Of a stretch of DNA of 64,000 bases, positions 42,906 to 55,132 are shown in pieces. The notes below the pieces were generated by a model. That model searched no databases and had not been told where the DNA came from. It was given only the letters and a program-made list of their open reading frames with translations. Within the stretch, counting starts at the first letter, position 1. The number at the start of each line of letters is the position of its first letter. The DNA is from Holothuria scabra (lineage: Eukaryota; Echinodermata; Holothuroidea; Aspidochirotida; Holothuriidae). The translations under genes were made by a program, and so were the position numbers. The stretch covers positions 62,001 to 126,000 of the forward strand of contig CM074194.1 in NCBI GenBank assembly GCA_037179385.1. Direction: 5' to 3'.

Positions 42906-45900
42906 TTGTTTGTGAACCATTCAAAGGAAACATCAGTCAATTTGACATCAGAAGTTGGATTGTTTCAGAAAATTTGTCCTTTAGACACTTTAAAGAGGAG
43001 AAATTATGAACCAATGTTCAACCTGGTGTGATATTTGATCTTTCCAGAGTTGATTGTATCAAATCACTGATTAAGCTAAAACATCTAAAACTAGGGGACT
43101 TAACTCATTTTAGACAATTTTTCCCAAAATAGAAAAGTGCATTGACCTTAGTGAATGATTTGACGGACTATGCAACATAAATATGGTTGGTTTGACATGC
43201 TGTGTGATGCCAACTTTTTGGTTTTTTGCAAAATTGGTGTGGCCTTCAACTTCATGTCATATTACATATTCATACCTCTCCACCCAGGTATGTTTAATGA
43301 AAGGACACCCATGACCATTAATTGACCGATAAAAAGAATTGTTATTTTTAAAAAGGGAATGGTAAGATCTTAAAGAGTTTTCCAGAACCAAAATTATATA
43401 GTTGATACATTAAGAAGAACATTTTAGCATGCAGCAAAACTTCCATTCATTTCCCATTTTCACAGGGGCAAGATTTGATCTCTGAAAGTGTGGGGGCAAA
43501 TTGGGGCAGACTACCAAAGAGCGCTGCGGGAGCGTGAAGCTCTCCCCCCTAATGGTGTGGGGTCCAGGGGGTCCTGGTGGGGGTCAAGGGGGCGAAGCCC
43601 CCAGAAGCTCCTGGGTATTTACGAAATTGTAGGCATTAAAATGATGTAATTTATCTTCAACTTTAAATTACATAAGATGGGCACTTAACAGAACAAAAGT
43701 ATCACAATTTGACTTTCTTCAATTATGTCCCTACTCCCTATGATTAAAGTCAGCCGGAATCTATAATGCAGAGGGTGCGAGAAGGAGAATGGATTACTTA
43801 AAATTGAGGTCCTTCAGGGGCTCCCTCCCTGGTACCCCAAATCTACCTTTTAGAAAGAAAGGGGGCTTTTCATGTGATGTAAATTCAGCCCTTGACTATG
43901 ATGCGCACCAAAAAAATTAATGTTTAAGACATCTCAGTAATGAAACTGAATGAAAATTAGTTAAAGGATGGGCCACTTTTAACCTCAGCTGAATAACGGT
44001 AGCCCACCTAAAGACATTCTTGCTTAAGCACAAACATACTCTGGTTTCCTATATAGTCCTTTTCAGGTGACTTTCACAGAGCTGTTACCTGTAAAGGGGC
44101 ATGCAGAGCGCGCCAAAAAAATGAATTTTTATTTCATCTTTAGTGAAATTGTAATAATTTTGACAAAGAGTGGTCCCAAAGGGTGACCCATGAGGGTATT
44201 CGTACTAAGCAAAAACGTACAATTGGTTTCCTATAGAGTCCTTTTCATGAGATTTTTATAGAGTCCTTATCTGTGATGGGATGCATAGAACGTGCCAAAA
44301 AATGGACTTTTGAGACATCTCAATAGAGAAATTAATGGAAATAGACCCCTTTTCACTTCAGCTGAAAAAGAGTGGAGCTCCAGATAAGGGTCAAATAAGA
44401 TCATCGTCCTTTCAGAAAGTTTGGGGCACTTGGTCAGAGAATGGGACCAGAAGACAAAGCCTCCCTGCCCTCCCCTTTCACTAGTTATGGTAGACCTTCA
44501 GCTGTGTACAGCCAGGGCACTGGTGATAAGTTTCAGTGACAATGGAAGAGGTGTTCTGCAAGAAGTAACCCCAAATTCTGACATATTTAAAATGGGTGCA
44601 CGCTAAGTGTGTTGCGTGGAAGAAAAAAAACAGCGTTTAGACATTTATTGGAAGAATATTGTTTTTATTTAGTTTTCAATGCAGTATATGACCTGTTTAA
44701 ACATTATACAACTTGATTAAGTATCACTTGCATAGCTCTGTCAGTTCCAATTTGTATTTTGAAGCAAAAGCAACCAGACTAAGACTTAAAAAAAACTAAG
44801 TTCTGCCCACCCCCTCTCCCCCTCCCCATAATCCCGCCTATGCATGTTCGGTTCTTGAGAAATCAGCAAGTGTAATTGATACATTTTCTACAAAATGTGA
44901 ACTTGAAGCATATCAGACATATATTTGGTCATGAAATATTCTTTTCATAATATGTGATGAAGCTGGTGATATTTCATACAACTGATGGTAAATGAATATA
45001 TATCTATTCTTTGGTAAAACCATGGCAACAAGGCATTTTATGTAATCAAGTGAAAATTAGATTTTAGCTCTCTAAGCTGATTTGTTCTTACTGTCAAAGG
45101 TTGGAAGGATGTGCTGTCTTCCAATGAGTGAGTGAATGCTACTATAGCCATACACAGTGAACAGTGTAAAAACTTGTGCACAATGTGTGACTCATGGTTT
45201 TATTCTATCTGAGGAGACTCTGCAGTAACAATTAAGTTTGAAACGGGTTATTGGCCAAATATGGTTACTACTATTTTCTAAATATATTTGGAATCGTCTT
45301 TGTAGGAGAATATGTTTTGTTGTCTATAAACAAGAAATGAACAATTGTCACAATTACAAATTCAAAAGGTCTTTATTTGAATAAAATTTGTTTCAGCTGT
45401 GTAGATAGTGCTTAGTGACATGGCACAGGTGGTTGAATTTCATGGAGTCCTTGTTCCCCCCCCCCCCCCCTGCTCCGTTCACGTGTTGGTCCCATGGAAA
45501 TGAAATCATGCAACCCAACAAGTGGTTATCACCAGTCAGTTATCATTCATGGATTTTTTGATAGAACCGAATCTAATAGAGGATTTACAATGGTTACCAT
45601 GGTGAAGAATACAGAACCCACAAATTGGTTCTCATTTTTGAAATCCAATGGCTCTATCACTAGTTGGGTTAGCCACCCCTATGTCTGATGGCAAGCCTGT
45701 ACATAGATACTGGGGGTTGTCCTATTAGATGGCTGAAAAATCTGGCGTGAAAAACTTCTCTGACATCATATGAGAACAATATTTAGGGTAACCAGTGAGG
45801 TTGTACATCAGCTGTCACTGTGGACCAGGGTTGAGTTAGACAGGCTTTTACTCGTCAACTTATGACCTTCTGGTTTCATCTTGTGGTGCCAACTGACTTT

Positions 45901-46160
45901 TTTCCAGGTGTGTGGCACTGAATTGTTATCCCAACTCCATTGCTTATCAGTGTTGGGAACTTTGTATTGTGAATAGAGCTGCCAACCATTCTGTTTTTGT
46001 CAGAATAATTTTGAGGTTTTTTTTTTGGAGAAAAATGTGGCTTTCTGTTTTTTCTTGTCAAATGCTGTCTTTTCTTCAAAATTCTTAATTATAGGCTCAT
46101 TTACCATACATAGTGATATGCATTGGTAAGTTTGCATTTTGCATTTCTAAGTTCTGGATA
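42906..46160. other. RRP12 3' flank, no gene recognised
   Basis: Probably holds the 3' UTR; the first canonical AATAAA is at 45380-45385, far downstream. 43480-43620 is a GC-rich segment (GGGGTCCAGGGGGTCCTGG, GGCGAAGCCCCCAGAAGC) of repeat-like character. A degenerate reverse SINE piece lies at about 45835-45960. No coding gene was recognised. Confidence 0.5.
43910..44400 (+). repeat. diverged ~190 bp tandem repeat (about 3 units)
   Basis: Units start at CACCAAAAAAATTAATG (43908), CGCCAAAAAAATGAATT (44112) and TGCCAAAAAATGGACTT (44293) and share ACATCTCA and TTTCCTATA(T/G)AGTCCTTTTCA blocks. Confidence 0.6.
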
Positions 46161-46164
46161 ATAA

Positions 46165-47545
46165 GCCATACATGTCAAGCTTTGACAAATCCCCTGCCCG
46201 ACAGCCCGGGACAAGTAAAAAATCACTTGGGCAACTACCGTGCTCGATGTTGTAGCCCCTCGTGCAAGTAGGGGTAGAGGCACCAGTATTCAACCCCCTC
46301 CAGTATTCAACCCCCTAAGATATAATTTCTAATTTGTCAGTGAACTAAGACTCCATCCCACATTAAACTATTTCAAAGGTGAAAACAACTTCTCTGCTTA
46401 TAAGCCATCCACTTCTGATGTAACTGATTTGCAGATAAATACCTTTTCGAAATATTTGTATGCCAGAATTTGGGTAATTTCTTTGAAAATAGGCCTAGCT
46501 ATTCTTAAAAGGTCATGTAAAGCAAGATGGTTAAAATCAAAGGAATGTAATTTTCTGTGATCTATTTAAAAAGAGACTGGTTTTAAAAATAATGAACTGT
46601 CAAGGCTAATATTTCGTCATTGTAGCAATTTATAAACAAATTTTAGGACCACAGTGAAATTAGGGAAAATTTGAAGGGAAATTGAAGAGGGTTGAATACC
46701 GGTGACCCAATCTCTATCTGCTACCCAGTATTCAACCCCCTGCTACATTTATGGAACCAAAGATGTTGTGAATGAAGTCCGTTAGGATTTTCTGGTCTTT
46801 TCTCAAAGAAGTCACTAATGTTTAGTCAAAGCATAGTTCTGTACAAATATTCAGGGTCTTTTAGAAAATATTGTAGAATCAATAATTTTGCACTGAAATG
46901 TGTGTTATTTGCCCCCACTGACCTAATAAAATCAAACAGACATAACAGCAAGTTGAAATTTCCCTCTAAACTGCATGAAAAAGTTGTTCAAGAATAAAAT
47001 ACAGAGCAAAAGTAATGAAGGTAATTTGTATTTCCATCCTATTAACATTTTATCTGAATTGTACCATGTGAAATAAGATTTTGGGGTATAATGATGGGAG
47101 GGTTGAATACTGGTCCCCAAAATTGAATACTAGTGACAGGGGGTTGAATACTGGGTTGGCAAAGCCAAACTTTTAGGGTGAGCTATTTCTGAAGGAAAAG
47201 ACAAAACCCAATTTTTTTTTTATGGTAACATGTTAGCCATCATAATATCAAACACAAACATTTTGAACCACATGATTCCACTCTACCTGGGAGGAAAAAT
47301 TTGAAGAAGTTCCTTGAAGGGTTGAATACTGGTGCCGCCTCTACCCCCCTCCCCCCCCCCCATCCTTAAATTTTTGAGTTGCACAAAATGGCATTTGTAC
47401 TTTTAGACTTAAAAAATTATGTATGCAACAGATTTGAATTGGACAAGGAGATTTATATGCGGTCAAGTAGGTTGAGAAAACAGCTAGCCCACCGGACAAG
47501 TACGAAAAAAGAAATTTGTCGAAGCCTGCATGTCCTGCACATATG
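46165..47545. repeat. outer inverted repeat around foldback element
   Basis: Left AAGCTTTGACAAATCCCC...GGACAAGTAAAAAA and right GGACAAGTACGAAAAAAG...ATTTGTCGAAGCCT are imperfect inverted repeats bracketing the 46271-47350 element, suggesting one element inserted inside another. Confidence 0.5.
46271..47350. mobile_element. foldback element with reiterated CCAGTATTCAACCCCC
   Basis: Terminal inverted repeats GGGGTAGAGGCACCAGTATT (46271) and AATACTGGTGCCGCCTCTAC (47325). The core motif CCAGTATTCAACCCCC also occurs inside, direct at about 46300 and 46725 and inverted at 46687, 47098 and 47140. It is non-coding and AT-rich between motifs. Confidence 0.75.
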
Positions 47546-48067
47546 ATATGTGTACTTCACTGCAGATGCCAGATATCACCCACACTACTTGCACTCCTGT
47601 ACAAGTGGAGTGAACTCAGTTTCCCCAGACCCCATTATTGTGACCTTGTCACAGATTGCACCACTTGTCCAAGATAGTATGCTGTGCAGTTATTGTACAA
47701 GGTTGTAAGTTTTGTTTTGTAAGATTCTGTTTTTTATTTTTTTTTTCTGGAAATTCTGTTGTTTGCCATTTAAGTTCATTTTTGGTTTGACAAGGTTGGC
47801 AGCTCTGTGTGAAGTGTATACAAAATGATGTGCTTAAAAGGCAATGCTATATTATTATTTATAAGAGCTTATGATAGGACAAGTAAGTCAAGGTTATGGT
47901 ATGATTATGCAAAGACCACCTCATAGTCTAGTCTAGCCTAGTCCCCTTTAGTAGTGCTGAAAAATGTTTGTTTGTGCCAGAATAGGATCAGATACAATCA
48001 CAGGTTTAAATGGCTGAGAAGGAAAATATACAAGGCAGGGATTCAGCCTGAAACACAAGAAAGGCAG

Positions 48068-48360
48068 GGGCTATTACTGCTAAACCCCAATTCCAAATTG
48101 ATGCTGTTGTAGGCTTTAGTTATGAGTGGGCACAGGGGAACACACTGCATGCTTCAAAGCCCCTGTAAGGTGCAATTTGAAGGGTTGTAAAGGTCGATTA
48201 ATATGTTAATTCAAAAATTGATGCCAAAGTGTCCTCCTTTTGAGAAAGAAACCAAGATTGACACTTTTCCAATTTTTGTGGAAACGAAAAAGGGGAAATG
48301 TTGCTCACCTTTTTCTGGAATGGGGGGAGGTAAAATCTCCTCTTTTCCTCTCTGAAGCAA
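48068..48360 (+). repeat. dispersed ~300 bp repeat, copy 3
   Basis: CTAAACCCCAATTCCAAATT, TTATGAGTGGGCACAGGGGA and TTTTTGTGGAAACGAAAAAG match the copies at 3765 and 25290. It abuts the hAT-like element that follows. Confidence 0.68.
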
Positions 48361-48399
48361 ATGCTGCCAGCTGGCTATCAGTGGCGTAACCAGCGGGGG

Positions 48400-48660
48400 A
48401 AGGGGGCAAACCCCCCCCCCACCAACTCCCCCCCCCCACCCCCCTGGACAAAAAAATACAAGAAGGGAAAAAACGGGAAAGGAAGGATGGGAAGGAAAGA
48501 AAGGAAAAAGAGAAAAGAGAGGGAAGAAGAGAAATTAAAGGAAAAGGAGAAAAAGGAAGGGAAGGAAGAAAGGCAGAAGAAAAAAGGAAAATGGAAAAGA
48601 AGGGGAGAGGAAAGAAAAAGAAAAGGGAAAAAAAGAAAATGAGAAAAGAAAGAAAGTAGG
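48400..48660. repeat. poly-C then GA-rich low-complexity tract
   Basis: Runs of C followed by about 200 bases of A/G only. Open frames on both strands here (Lys/Glu/Arg or Phe/Leu/Ser only) are composition artefacts. Confidence 0.85.
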
Positions 48661-48799
48661 CCAACCATAACATCAAAAGCCAGACTGATCTGCATTCATG
48701 GAACACTGTTTTGGTCAATATATGATCATTCATTTAGAAAAATAAATGAACATTCATTCAGTCGTCAAAAGTTAACAAGATAATATCTGAGGTCCTCTT

Positions 48800-49440
48800 T
48801 ATAGGAGGAAAGACTTTCCTCTCTTGCTCTTTAGCTAATGCCTATCTCACACTTGTTAGGCCTTTATTGGAGTATTCATCTTCTGTTTGGGATCCCTACA
48901 CCACTTCCCTATCCAATAAGGTTGAGCAAATTCAACGCAGGGCTGCTAGGTTTGTTTATAATGACTATTCCCCCCATAGTAGTGTGACTGAAATGCTAAA
49001 TGACCTAGGGTGGGATAGTCTCAAAAACAGGCGTACTGCCAACAGGTTAGCAATTCTTCACAAAGCCAGATTGGGCCTCCTAGCCTTGCCAATCAACAAC
49101 CTACAACCGGTCCGGCGGCCCTCCAGGCATCACCATTCTAATAGCTTTACAAATATACCAACCAATAAGGACTGCTACAAGTACAGTTTCTTTCCTCGGA
49201 CCGTCAGAGACTGGAACCTACTCCCCAAGAACATTACAGATCTCGAGGACCCCAAGCAATTCAAGAGCGCAGCCTTGAGGATCCTCAGACGGGACGACTA
49301 ACTACATGCGCACACTCAACCCTGCACGTTTGACTCCACCAGGAGTGTTGTGCAGTATTTTTCCAGATCCAGATCTTTGCCAGACAGTCAGGAGGACTTT
49401 AGTTGGCACCAATATTTGGAGGAAGTGCAGATTCTTCAGT
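48800..49440 (+). pseudogene. LINE ORF2 C-terminal fragment
   Basis: Open frame to a stop at 49301 encoding AYLTLVRPLLEYSSSVWDPY, VEQIQRRAARFV, SSVTEMLNDLGWDSLKNRRT and FPRTVRDWNLLP. This is the conserved region after the reverse transcriptase in CR1/Jockey-type non-LTR retrotransposons. Everything upstream, including the RT and endonuclease, is missing, as expected for 5' truncation during insertion. About 140 bp of possible 3' UTR follow. The clade is not resolved. It lies inside hAT-like element 1. Confidence 0.82.
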
Positions 49441-50726
49441 AATCCCCCAACTCTTTAAACTTTAAGCTTTCTGCAGTATAAGCTCCATATCAACAAATAA
49501 TTGTTTCAAAAGGGCAGAAATTTGGGCGCACTTCTCGCTCCGAAATACATCCCTGATACAGTGGTGTTCACATTTGCAAGAGAAATCGGAAAACTTAGCT
49601 ACTACTTACAAGCCCGAGACATGCCATTTCCGGCTGTTTCAGGGGTCGCAATTTTTCAAAATTTTCTGTACGCTCCGCACCAACTGAATATAGGCCCCAG
49701 TATTTCTAACAAGACTTCGTATTCTAGGCAGGGGAACCATTGGCCTACCGTACTCAAATGCTCTAATATACACCTGTCATCAGATACCTTTCAACCCTGT
49801 CAGTTGTGTAGTCTTGGTAGATGGATTCTTTAATTATTGAAGTGTCAAAATTTTATCAATGTTGCAGAGCAGTAGCGTAGGTACAGGAGGCAGGGAAGAT
49901 TGCGCCCTTGCTCGAAAAAGTTAAAAATTCGGAAATTTGCCATTTGAGGCACCAGTCAAACATAGTGCGGTTTCAAAGATTTCCTTCTTAAAATTCAGAA
50001 CTCTTCATGATGAAAGTTCCATATTTGAAATTATTAGTTTTAAAAAAGGCAAAATTTTCCGCGCGCTTCGCGCGCCTTAGATTGCAAGCCTTAAAGCTGT
50101 AAGTGATCACTCATTAAGCAGTCAGTGGATAATTTGACCTAGCCGCTACAGTGCCGTTTCCCTTAACTTTTCTTCAATACAGGCTTTCATTTTTGTCTAA
50201 AAAGGGCAAAGTTTGGAGAGTTTTTTGATGTCGTCCTTAAGCCTTAATCCGCACTCCTTAGATAACACGATCTTCAGTCGACATGCTATCTCAGATATAT
50301 GCTAATAGAAAACGCAGATTCATCGATAGTTCCCTAAATATGCAAACTTCCTTACAGGAAATCCTTAATCTAATCTATTTTCTGCAATACGAGCCCCATA
50401 TTTACAAATGTGTAAGAGGATCCAAATTTTCGGTACGTACCTTATACAGTAGTGTTCACACTTAAGAAAAAAAAATCAGATTTATTTAAAAAAAATGTTC
50501 TTGCTCGTAGAAAAAGCAAAAACATTTATCATAAGAATGTACCTTTTGGTCAATGGGGTAGGGTGAGTTGCATGGTCCAAAGTTGCCCCCCCCCCCAAAA
50601 AAAACACTTCCCTTAAGGACCTAAGATACCCACAAACTAACACGGCTCAACTATTACAAATCGGGAAACCTCTATGCTTCAGGTCAGGTCTGGTTACACC
50701 ATTGCTGGCTATTGCTGTTCATTTTT

Positions 50727-51952
50727 GGTTCCTTGGAACCTATGTAGTCAGGTTGGCGTGTGTGTGTGTATGTGTGTGTGTGTGTGACACTTGCTTCGGT
50801 ACGCTCTAACTCAACAAGGGAAGGTTGGATGGAACTTGGATTTGGTACATAGATTTGTCATAGGAAGAAGGTGTGCCCTATCGTTTTTGGTGGAGGTGAA
50901 AGGTCATTTGGGGTCACCAGTGGTCAAAAACTAAAAACCTTCTCAACCCGATATTTCTAGGTAGGAAACTTGGATAAATGTCATACTTGGTGTGTGGATG
51001 TGTTATGGTGTAATGATAAAATTGGATATGTTCGGTGAAGGTCAAGGGGTCATCTGAGGTCCCCAGGGGTCAAACACTGAAAAACGTTTAAACACAGTAT
51101 TTTAAGGTAGAAAGGACAGATTTCAAATCAATCTGTGTTTGGTTTAGGTCAAAGGTCATCAAGGTCACTGGAGGTCAACTGCTGGAAATGTTATTTAGAA
51201 AATGTTGTAAACTAGATAAAGATAGTTTCAACAGAGTTTTTATCTCACCTGGTTTTGCATGCTTACGCACCCAAACACCTTAGAAATTTGTCCTTTATGT
51301 TCGTTCAGTAATGATTCCTTCAGGTTGTACACATATTTTGGATCATTCAAAGTTTTAAGAGGGCAATAACTGAAATCTGTGGATTTCACTGAGCACAGGT
51401 CACTCTGCATTAAACTGGTCTCTCTGCCAGTGGAAGCAATGCATGGATTCTACAGTATGTCTCTTTAATACTGCTGTGCTCTTTGGGGTAACCTAATCCT
51501 CATTCTATTATCACACTTCATTAATCACTTGCTTTCTGCTTGACTGCTGAATAAACCCTGTTTTCTGTGTAGAGGTAGCAAACAGGACAAATGGTAGATT
51601 GTTTTAAAGTAATAGCAAGTTTTATTTGAGAGCAGGTAAAAATAACTTGTGAGAGAAACACACGGGGTGTTTTTCTCTCTCTCTGACCACATTGTGTACT
51701 GTTTATTGGTGATAATATCAAGTTTGATTACAAGCATAAATACATATGGAAATGAGGTAGTGTTTTTGAAGGATCACCAAGCATTACAAAAGTTGAATGT
51801 CAGTAAGGCCACAGAAATTTAATCTTTGATTTCATGTAATATTAGTACTAAAATACCCCTTGTGAAGATGTTACAAACATTGAGTATGAACTTTTGGTTA
51901 GCTCTGTTTCACAGACTGGCTGTACAATTCTTATAATATCCAGCAAGGAACC
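50727..51952. mobile_element. GGTTCC-ended MITE, copy 3
   Basis: GGTTCCTTGG at 50727 (lacking about 10 bp of the end found in other copies) to GCAAGGAACC at 51943-51952. It contains a (TG)n tract, perfect DR1 AGGTCAAAGGTCA at 51146-51158 and TCAAGGTCA at 51159-51167. It begins 14 bp after the hAT-like element's target duplication. Confidence 0.8.
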
Positions 51953-52290
51953 ACAGTGCCCATTGGGCTCTTGTTTGTGTTTCTGGCAGAATCCCTGCAT
52001 GTGTAAAGAAAGATGAAAGGATTATGACTGTAATGTGTTGACTTTAAGAAACAACTTGTTACCTTATTGAAATGAAGGTATTTTTCATCTAAAATAAGCG
52101 ATCTTTGAAATTAAATACCTTGGGTTTGTTAGAAAATATTGCTTCAGGGTTTGGAAGACATGGTGTGGGTTAGTTTTTTCTTTCATGAAATCAAACATTG
52201 AGTGTGAACTTTTGCTTAGCTCTATTTCGGAGACTGGCTGTACAGTTCTTATAATATCCAGCAAGGAACCACAGTGCCCATTGGGCTCTT
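51953..52290. repeat. MITE right flank and duplicated tail
   Basis: 51953-52192 matches 5317-5563 beyond copy 1. 52193-52290 is then a second copy of the MITE tail (GTGAACTTTTGCTTAGCTCT...GCAAGGAACCACAGTGCCCA). Confidence 0.7.
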
Positions 52291-52456
52291 GTTTGAGTAA
52301 GCTTCACTAGACCCAGATCTGATTGCCTGGGCAGGACCAGATCCACTGCACAAGATCAAATTTATAGTGTAAATGTAGATCAATGCCAGATCTGATTGAC
52401 TGGGCAGGACCAGATCTAAGATCAAATTTGTAGTGTAAATGTACATTAGTGCCAGA

Positions 52457-55132
52457 CAGTGGCGTAGCAGGGGTGCCTAGGCCCCCAGATTTTTTTTGGG
52501 GGGGGGCCTCCTGATAAAGTAATCGAGAAAAAATAAAATGTTTGAACGGAAAGTACACTTTGAAGTATTTTCTTCAAAAAGAGTAAATAAATAAAATGTG
52601 TAACAATTAAAAAAACATGCATGAATGTGTGTAAAACACATTTTGTGTGCACGTATGAAATCAAGTGATAACTTCAAAATGATTACTTTCACTAAATTAG
52701 ATAGCTATATATAATCTGCACTGTCGTTTATTGCATTTCACTTCGAAAATGAAACGAAACTCTCGACGACAAACTCGAATGTGACTTTGTTAGGTTTAGA
52801 ACTTAAGACCCTTTCTGCCTTTCGGATGGCTGGTTGATTTACTGAAAACAAGGCAATCATACATTGGAGACCATTCTTACACGACCATTCCTATACTTTA
52901 TCATACACAAAATGTACCGTAAGGGTGAGGTACTGCCTTCGAATAATCTTCCCTTCCATCCTTAACAAGAAGGCCTATGTCGTGCCTCACTCCTACCCAT
53001 GACAAGTGCCACTGTAGAACGAGTTTTTCGGCAAGTCCTCTTTTTGATTCCTTGCCATAGGCATGCAAGGAATCTATGAGATGGTGATGTGTGTGTGCGT
53101 TTGTGTATGTGTGACACTTGCTTGTAAACACGATATCTTAAGCTAGGAATGCCCGAAACTTTTCATATTTGGTATATACATTTGTCATGTTGAGAGGAAG
53201 AACCCTATTGTTTTTGGTAGATGTCAAACGTCATTTGAGGTCACCAGCGGTAAAACTGCGAAAACGCCGAAAATGGCTTGTAGACACGATATCTTCAGAT
53301 AGGAATGACCGATACTATTTATACTTGGTTTTTAGATTTGTCATGTTGAGAGGAAGAACCCAATCGTTTTTGGTAGAGATCAAAGGTCATTCGAGGTCAC
53401 CAGTGGTAAAATTGCGAAACACCCAAAATGGCTTGTAAACACGATATCTTCAGATAGGAGTGACCGACACTTTTCATACTTGGTATATAGATTTGCCATG
53501 TTGAGAAGAATAACCTTATTGTTTTTGGTAGAGGTCAACGGTCATATGATGTCATTAGCAGTAAAATTGCGAAAAAGCCGAAAATGGCTTGTAAACACGA
53601 TATCTTCAGATAGGAATGACCAATACTCTTTATACTTGGTTTTTAGATTTGTCATGTTAAGAGGAAGAACCCTATCGTTTTTGGTAGAGATCAAAGGTCA
53701 TTTGAGGTCACCAGCGCTAAAATTGCAAAATTTCTTGCCTAAAATGTAAAGAAATGTCTATCAAACACTGAAGGTAAGGTAAGGTATTTGATTGCAAGGA
53801 ATCACTAGGCCTTTTTTGCTTTCTGGTTACTAGTTTGTAAAAACTAGTGGTAAAATTGTGAAAACGCAGAAATTGCTTGTAAACATGATAACTTCAGATA
53901 GGAGTGACCGACACTTCTCCTACTTGGTATATAGGTTTGTCATGTTGAGAGAAAGAACCCTATTGTTTTTGGTAGAGGTCAAGGGTCATTTGAGTTTATT
54001 AGCGGTAAAAATGCGAAAATGGCTTGTAAACACGATATCCTCAGACAGGAGTGACCGATTTCCTTCATATTTGGTATATAGATTTGTCCTGTTGAGAGAA
54101 AGAAGTCTATTGTTTTTTGTAGAGGTCAAAGGTCATTTGAGGTCACCAGCGGTAAAATTGCAAAATTTCTTGCCTAAAATGTAAAGAAATGTCTATCAAA
54201 CACTGAAGGTAAGGTAAGCTATTTGATGGCAAGGAATCACTAGGCCTTTTTGCTTTCTGGTTACTAGTTTGCACTGGCGTCCGGACGAATTTGTAAACTG
54301 TCCACAAGGTCCGCATTTCATATGTTTCCCGCATGATCCATACATCTGCTTTGCGGTTTAAATATTTTGAGAGATTTACTCGTAGTATTTTAATTTTGAC
54401 GACGTAATGTGCCGATGACTGAACAAATACTGCTCCATTTTGCATGCAAACACCTCTGAAAACCGGAAAACATTGTTTCTTTGGTAGTATGTATATCACT
54501 TGTAAAATCTCTACAAAGACTAAAAATTAGTATTTTGAAAATTTTCATGCTCCCCAAATAGGAAAATTCTAAAACGTAGGCCTATGATCACTTCAAAGTT
54601 TTGTCAAACATAGCACAATTAAGCATCTAGCAAATTTAACGCAAAGAAAGTCTCTCAGACGGGGACACAACTAATGTTGGTTTCCCTATTGAAGCCGAAA
54701 TCTATTCAAATATTGCGGCATTTGCGATCCTCGTCCTCCTGAAGTTCACAATTTTTCCCAAGAGAAAGGCAGATACCGGTTCCCTTTAGTCTCGGCCCCA
54801 GGGCATGGCACAGACCAGAAATGCCCAGATTTGGGGTCCCTAAGGTGTGTATGTTTTATCATTTTTCATAAATCGAATTTATATTCATACTATTTGAGAA
54901 GTGGCAGACATGAGATTCGTATTTCAAGGCTGGGTACATCCAGCTTAAAACACGTGGGAAGTGCCGTTTTCAGCCATCCGGAGGGTTTGTTAAACCCAGA
55001 ATTTTCTTGTACGCTCCTCGCTAACCGATGGTGGCGCTCCGCTTAGATATTCTTTCCGCGCCTGACCTTCGGAGGTACCAGCCACTCCCAACCCCAACCC
55101 CTTCAAAAAAATCCATCCTGGCTACGCCGCTG
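52457..55132. mobile_element. hAT-like non-autonomous element 2 (8 bp TSD)
   Basis: GTGCCAGA is duplicated on both sides (52449-52456 and 55133-55140). The ends CAGTGGCGTAGC and GCTACGCCGCTG are inverted repeats with one mismatch and resemble those of hAT-like element 1. There is no transposase; the interior carries a nested MITE (53046-54238). Confidence 0.8.
53046..54238. mobile_element. GATTCC-ended MITE with tandem DR1 modules
   Basis: GATTCCTTGC (53046) and GCAAGGAATC (53794-53803 and again 54229-54238) are inverted ends, variants of the GGTTCC family. The interior is about six ~150 bp modules, each with CTTGTAAACACGATATCTTC and then a (AGG)TCAAAGGTCATT(T/C)GAGGTCACCAG block; a perfect DR1 is at 54123-54135. 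Short open frames across the modules are repeat artefacts. Confidence 0.75.

Larger units (their letters stand above)
48379..50704. mobile_element. hAT-like non-autonomous element 1 (8 bp TSD)
   Basis: CTGGCTAT is present directly before (48371-48378) and after (50705-50712) the element. The ends CAGTGGCGTAACC and GGTTACACCATTG are inverted repeats (two mismatches). An 8 bp duplication and CAGTGG-type ends are hAT hallmarks. The interior holds a C/GA-rich low-complexity tract (48400-48660), a LINE fragment and GCGCGCTTCGCGCGCC, but no transposase. Confidence 0.75.

Noticed and set aside
48361..48733. Lys/Glu-rich and Phe/Ser-rich open frames on both strands
   Set aside because: Pure A/G low-complexity DNA; any frame would be open.
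53169..54184. Series of ~90-108 codon plus-strand frames with similar proteins
   Set aside because: They are translations of the tandem ~150 bp MITE modules and have no independent support as genes.
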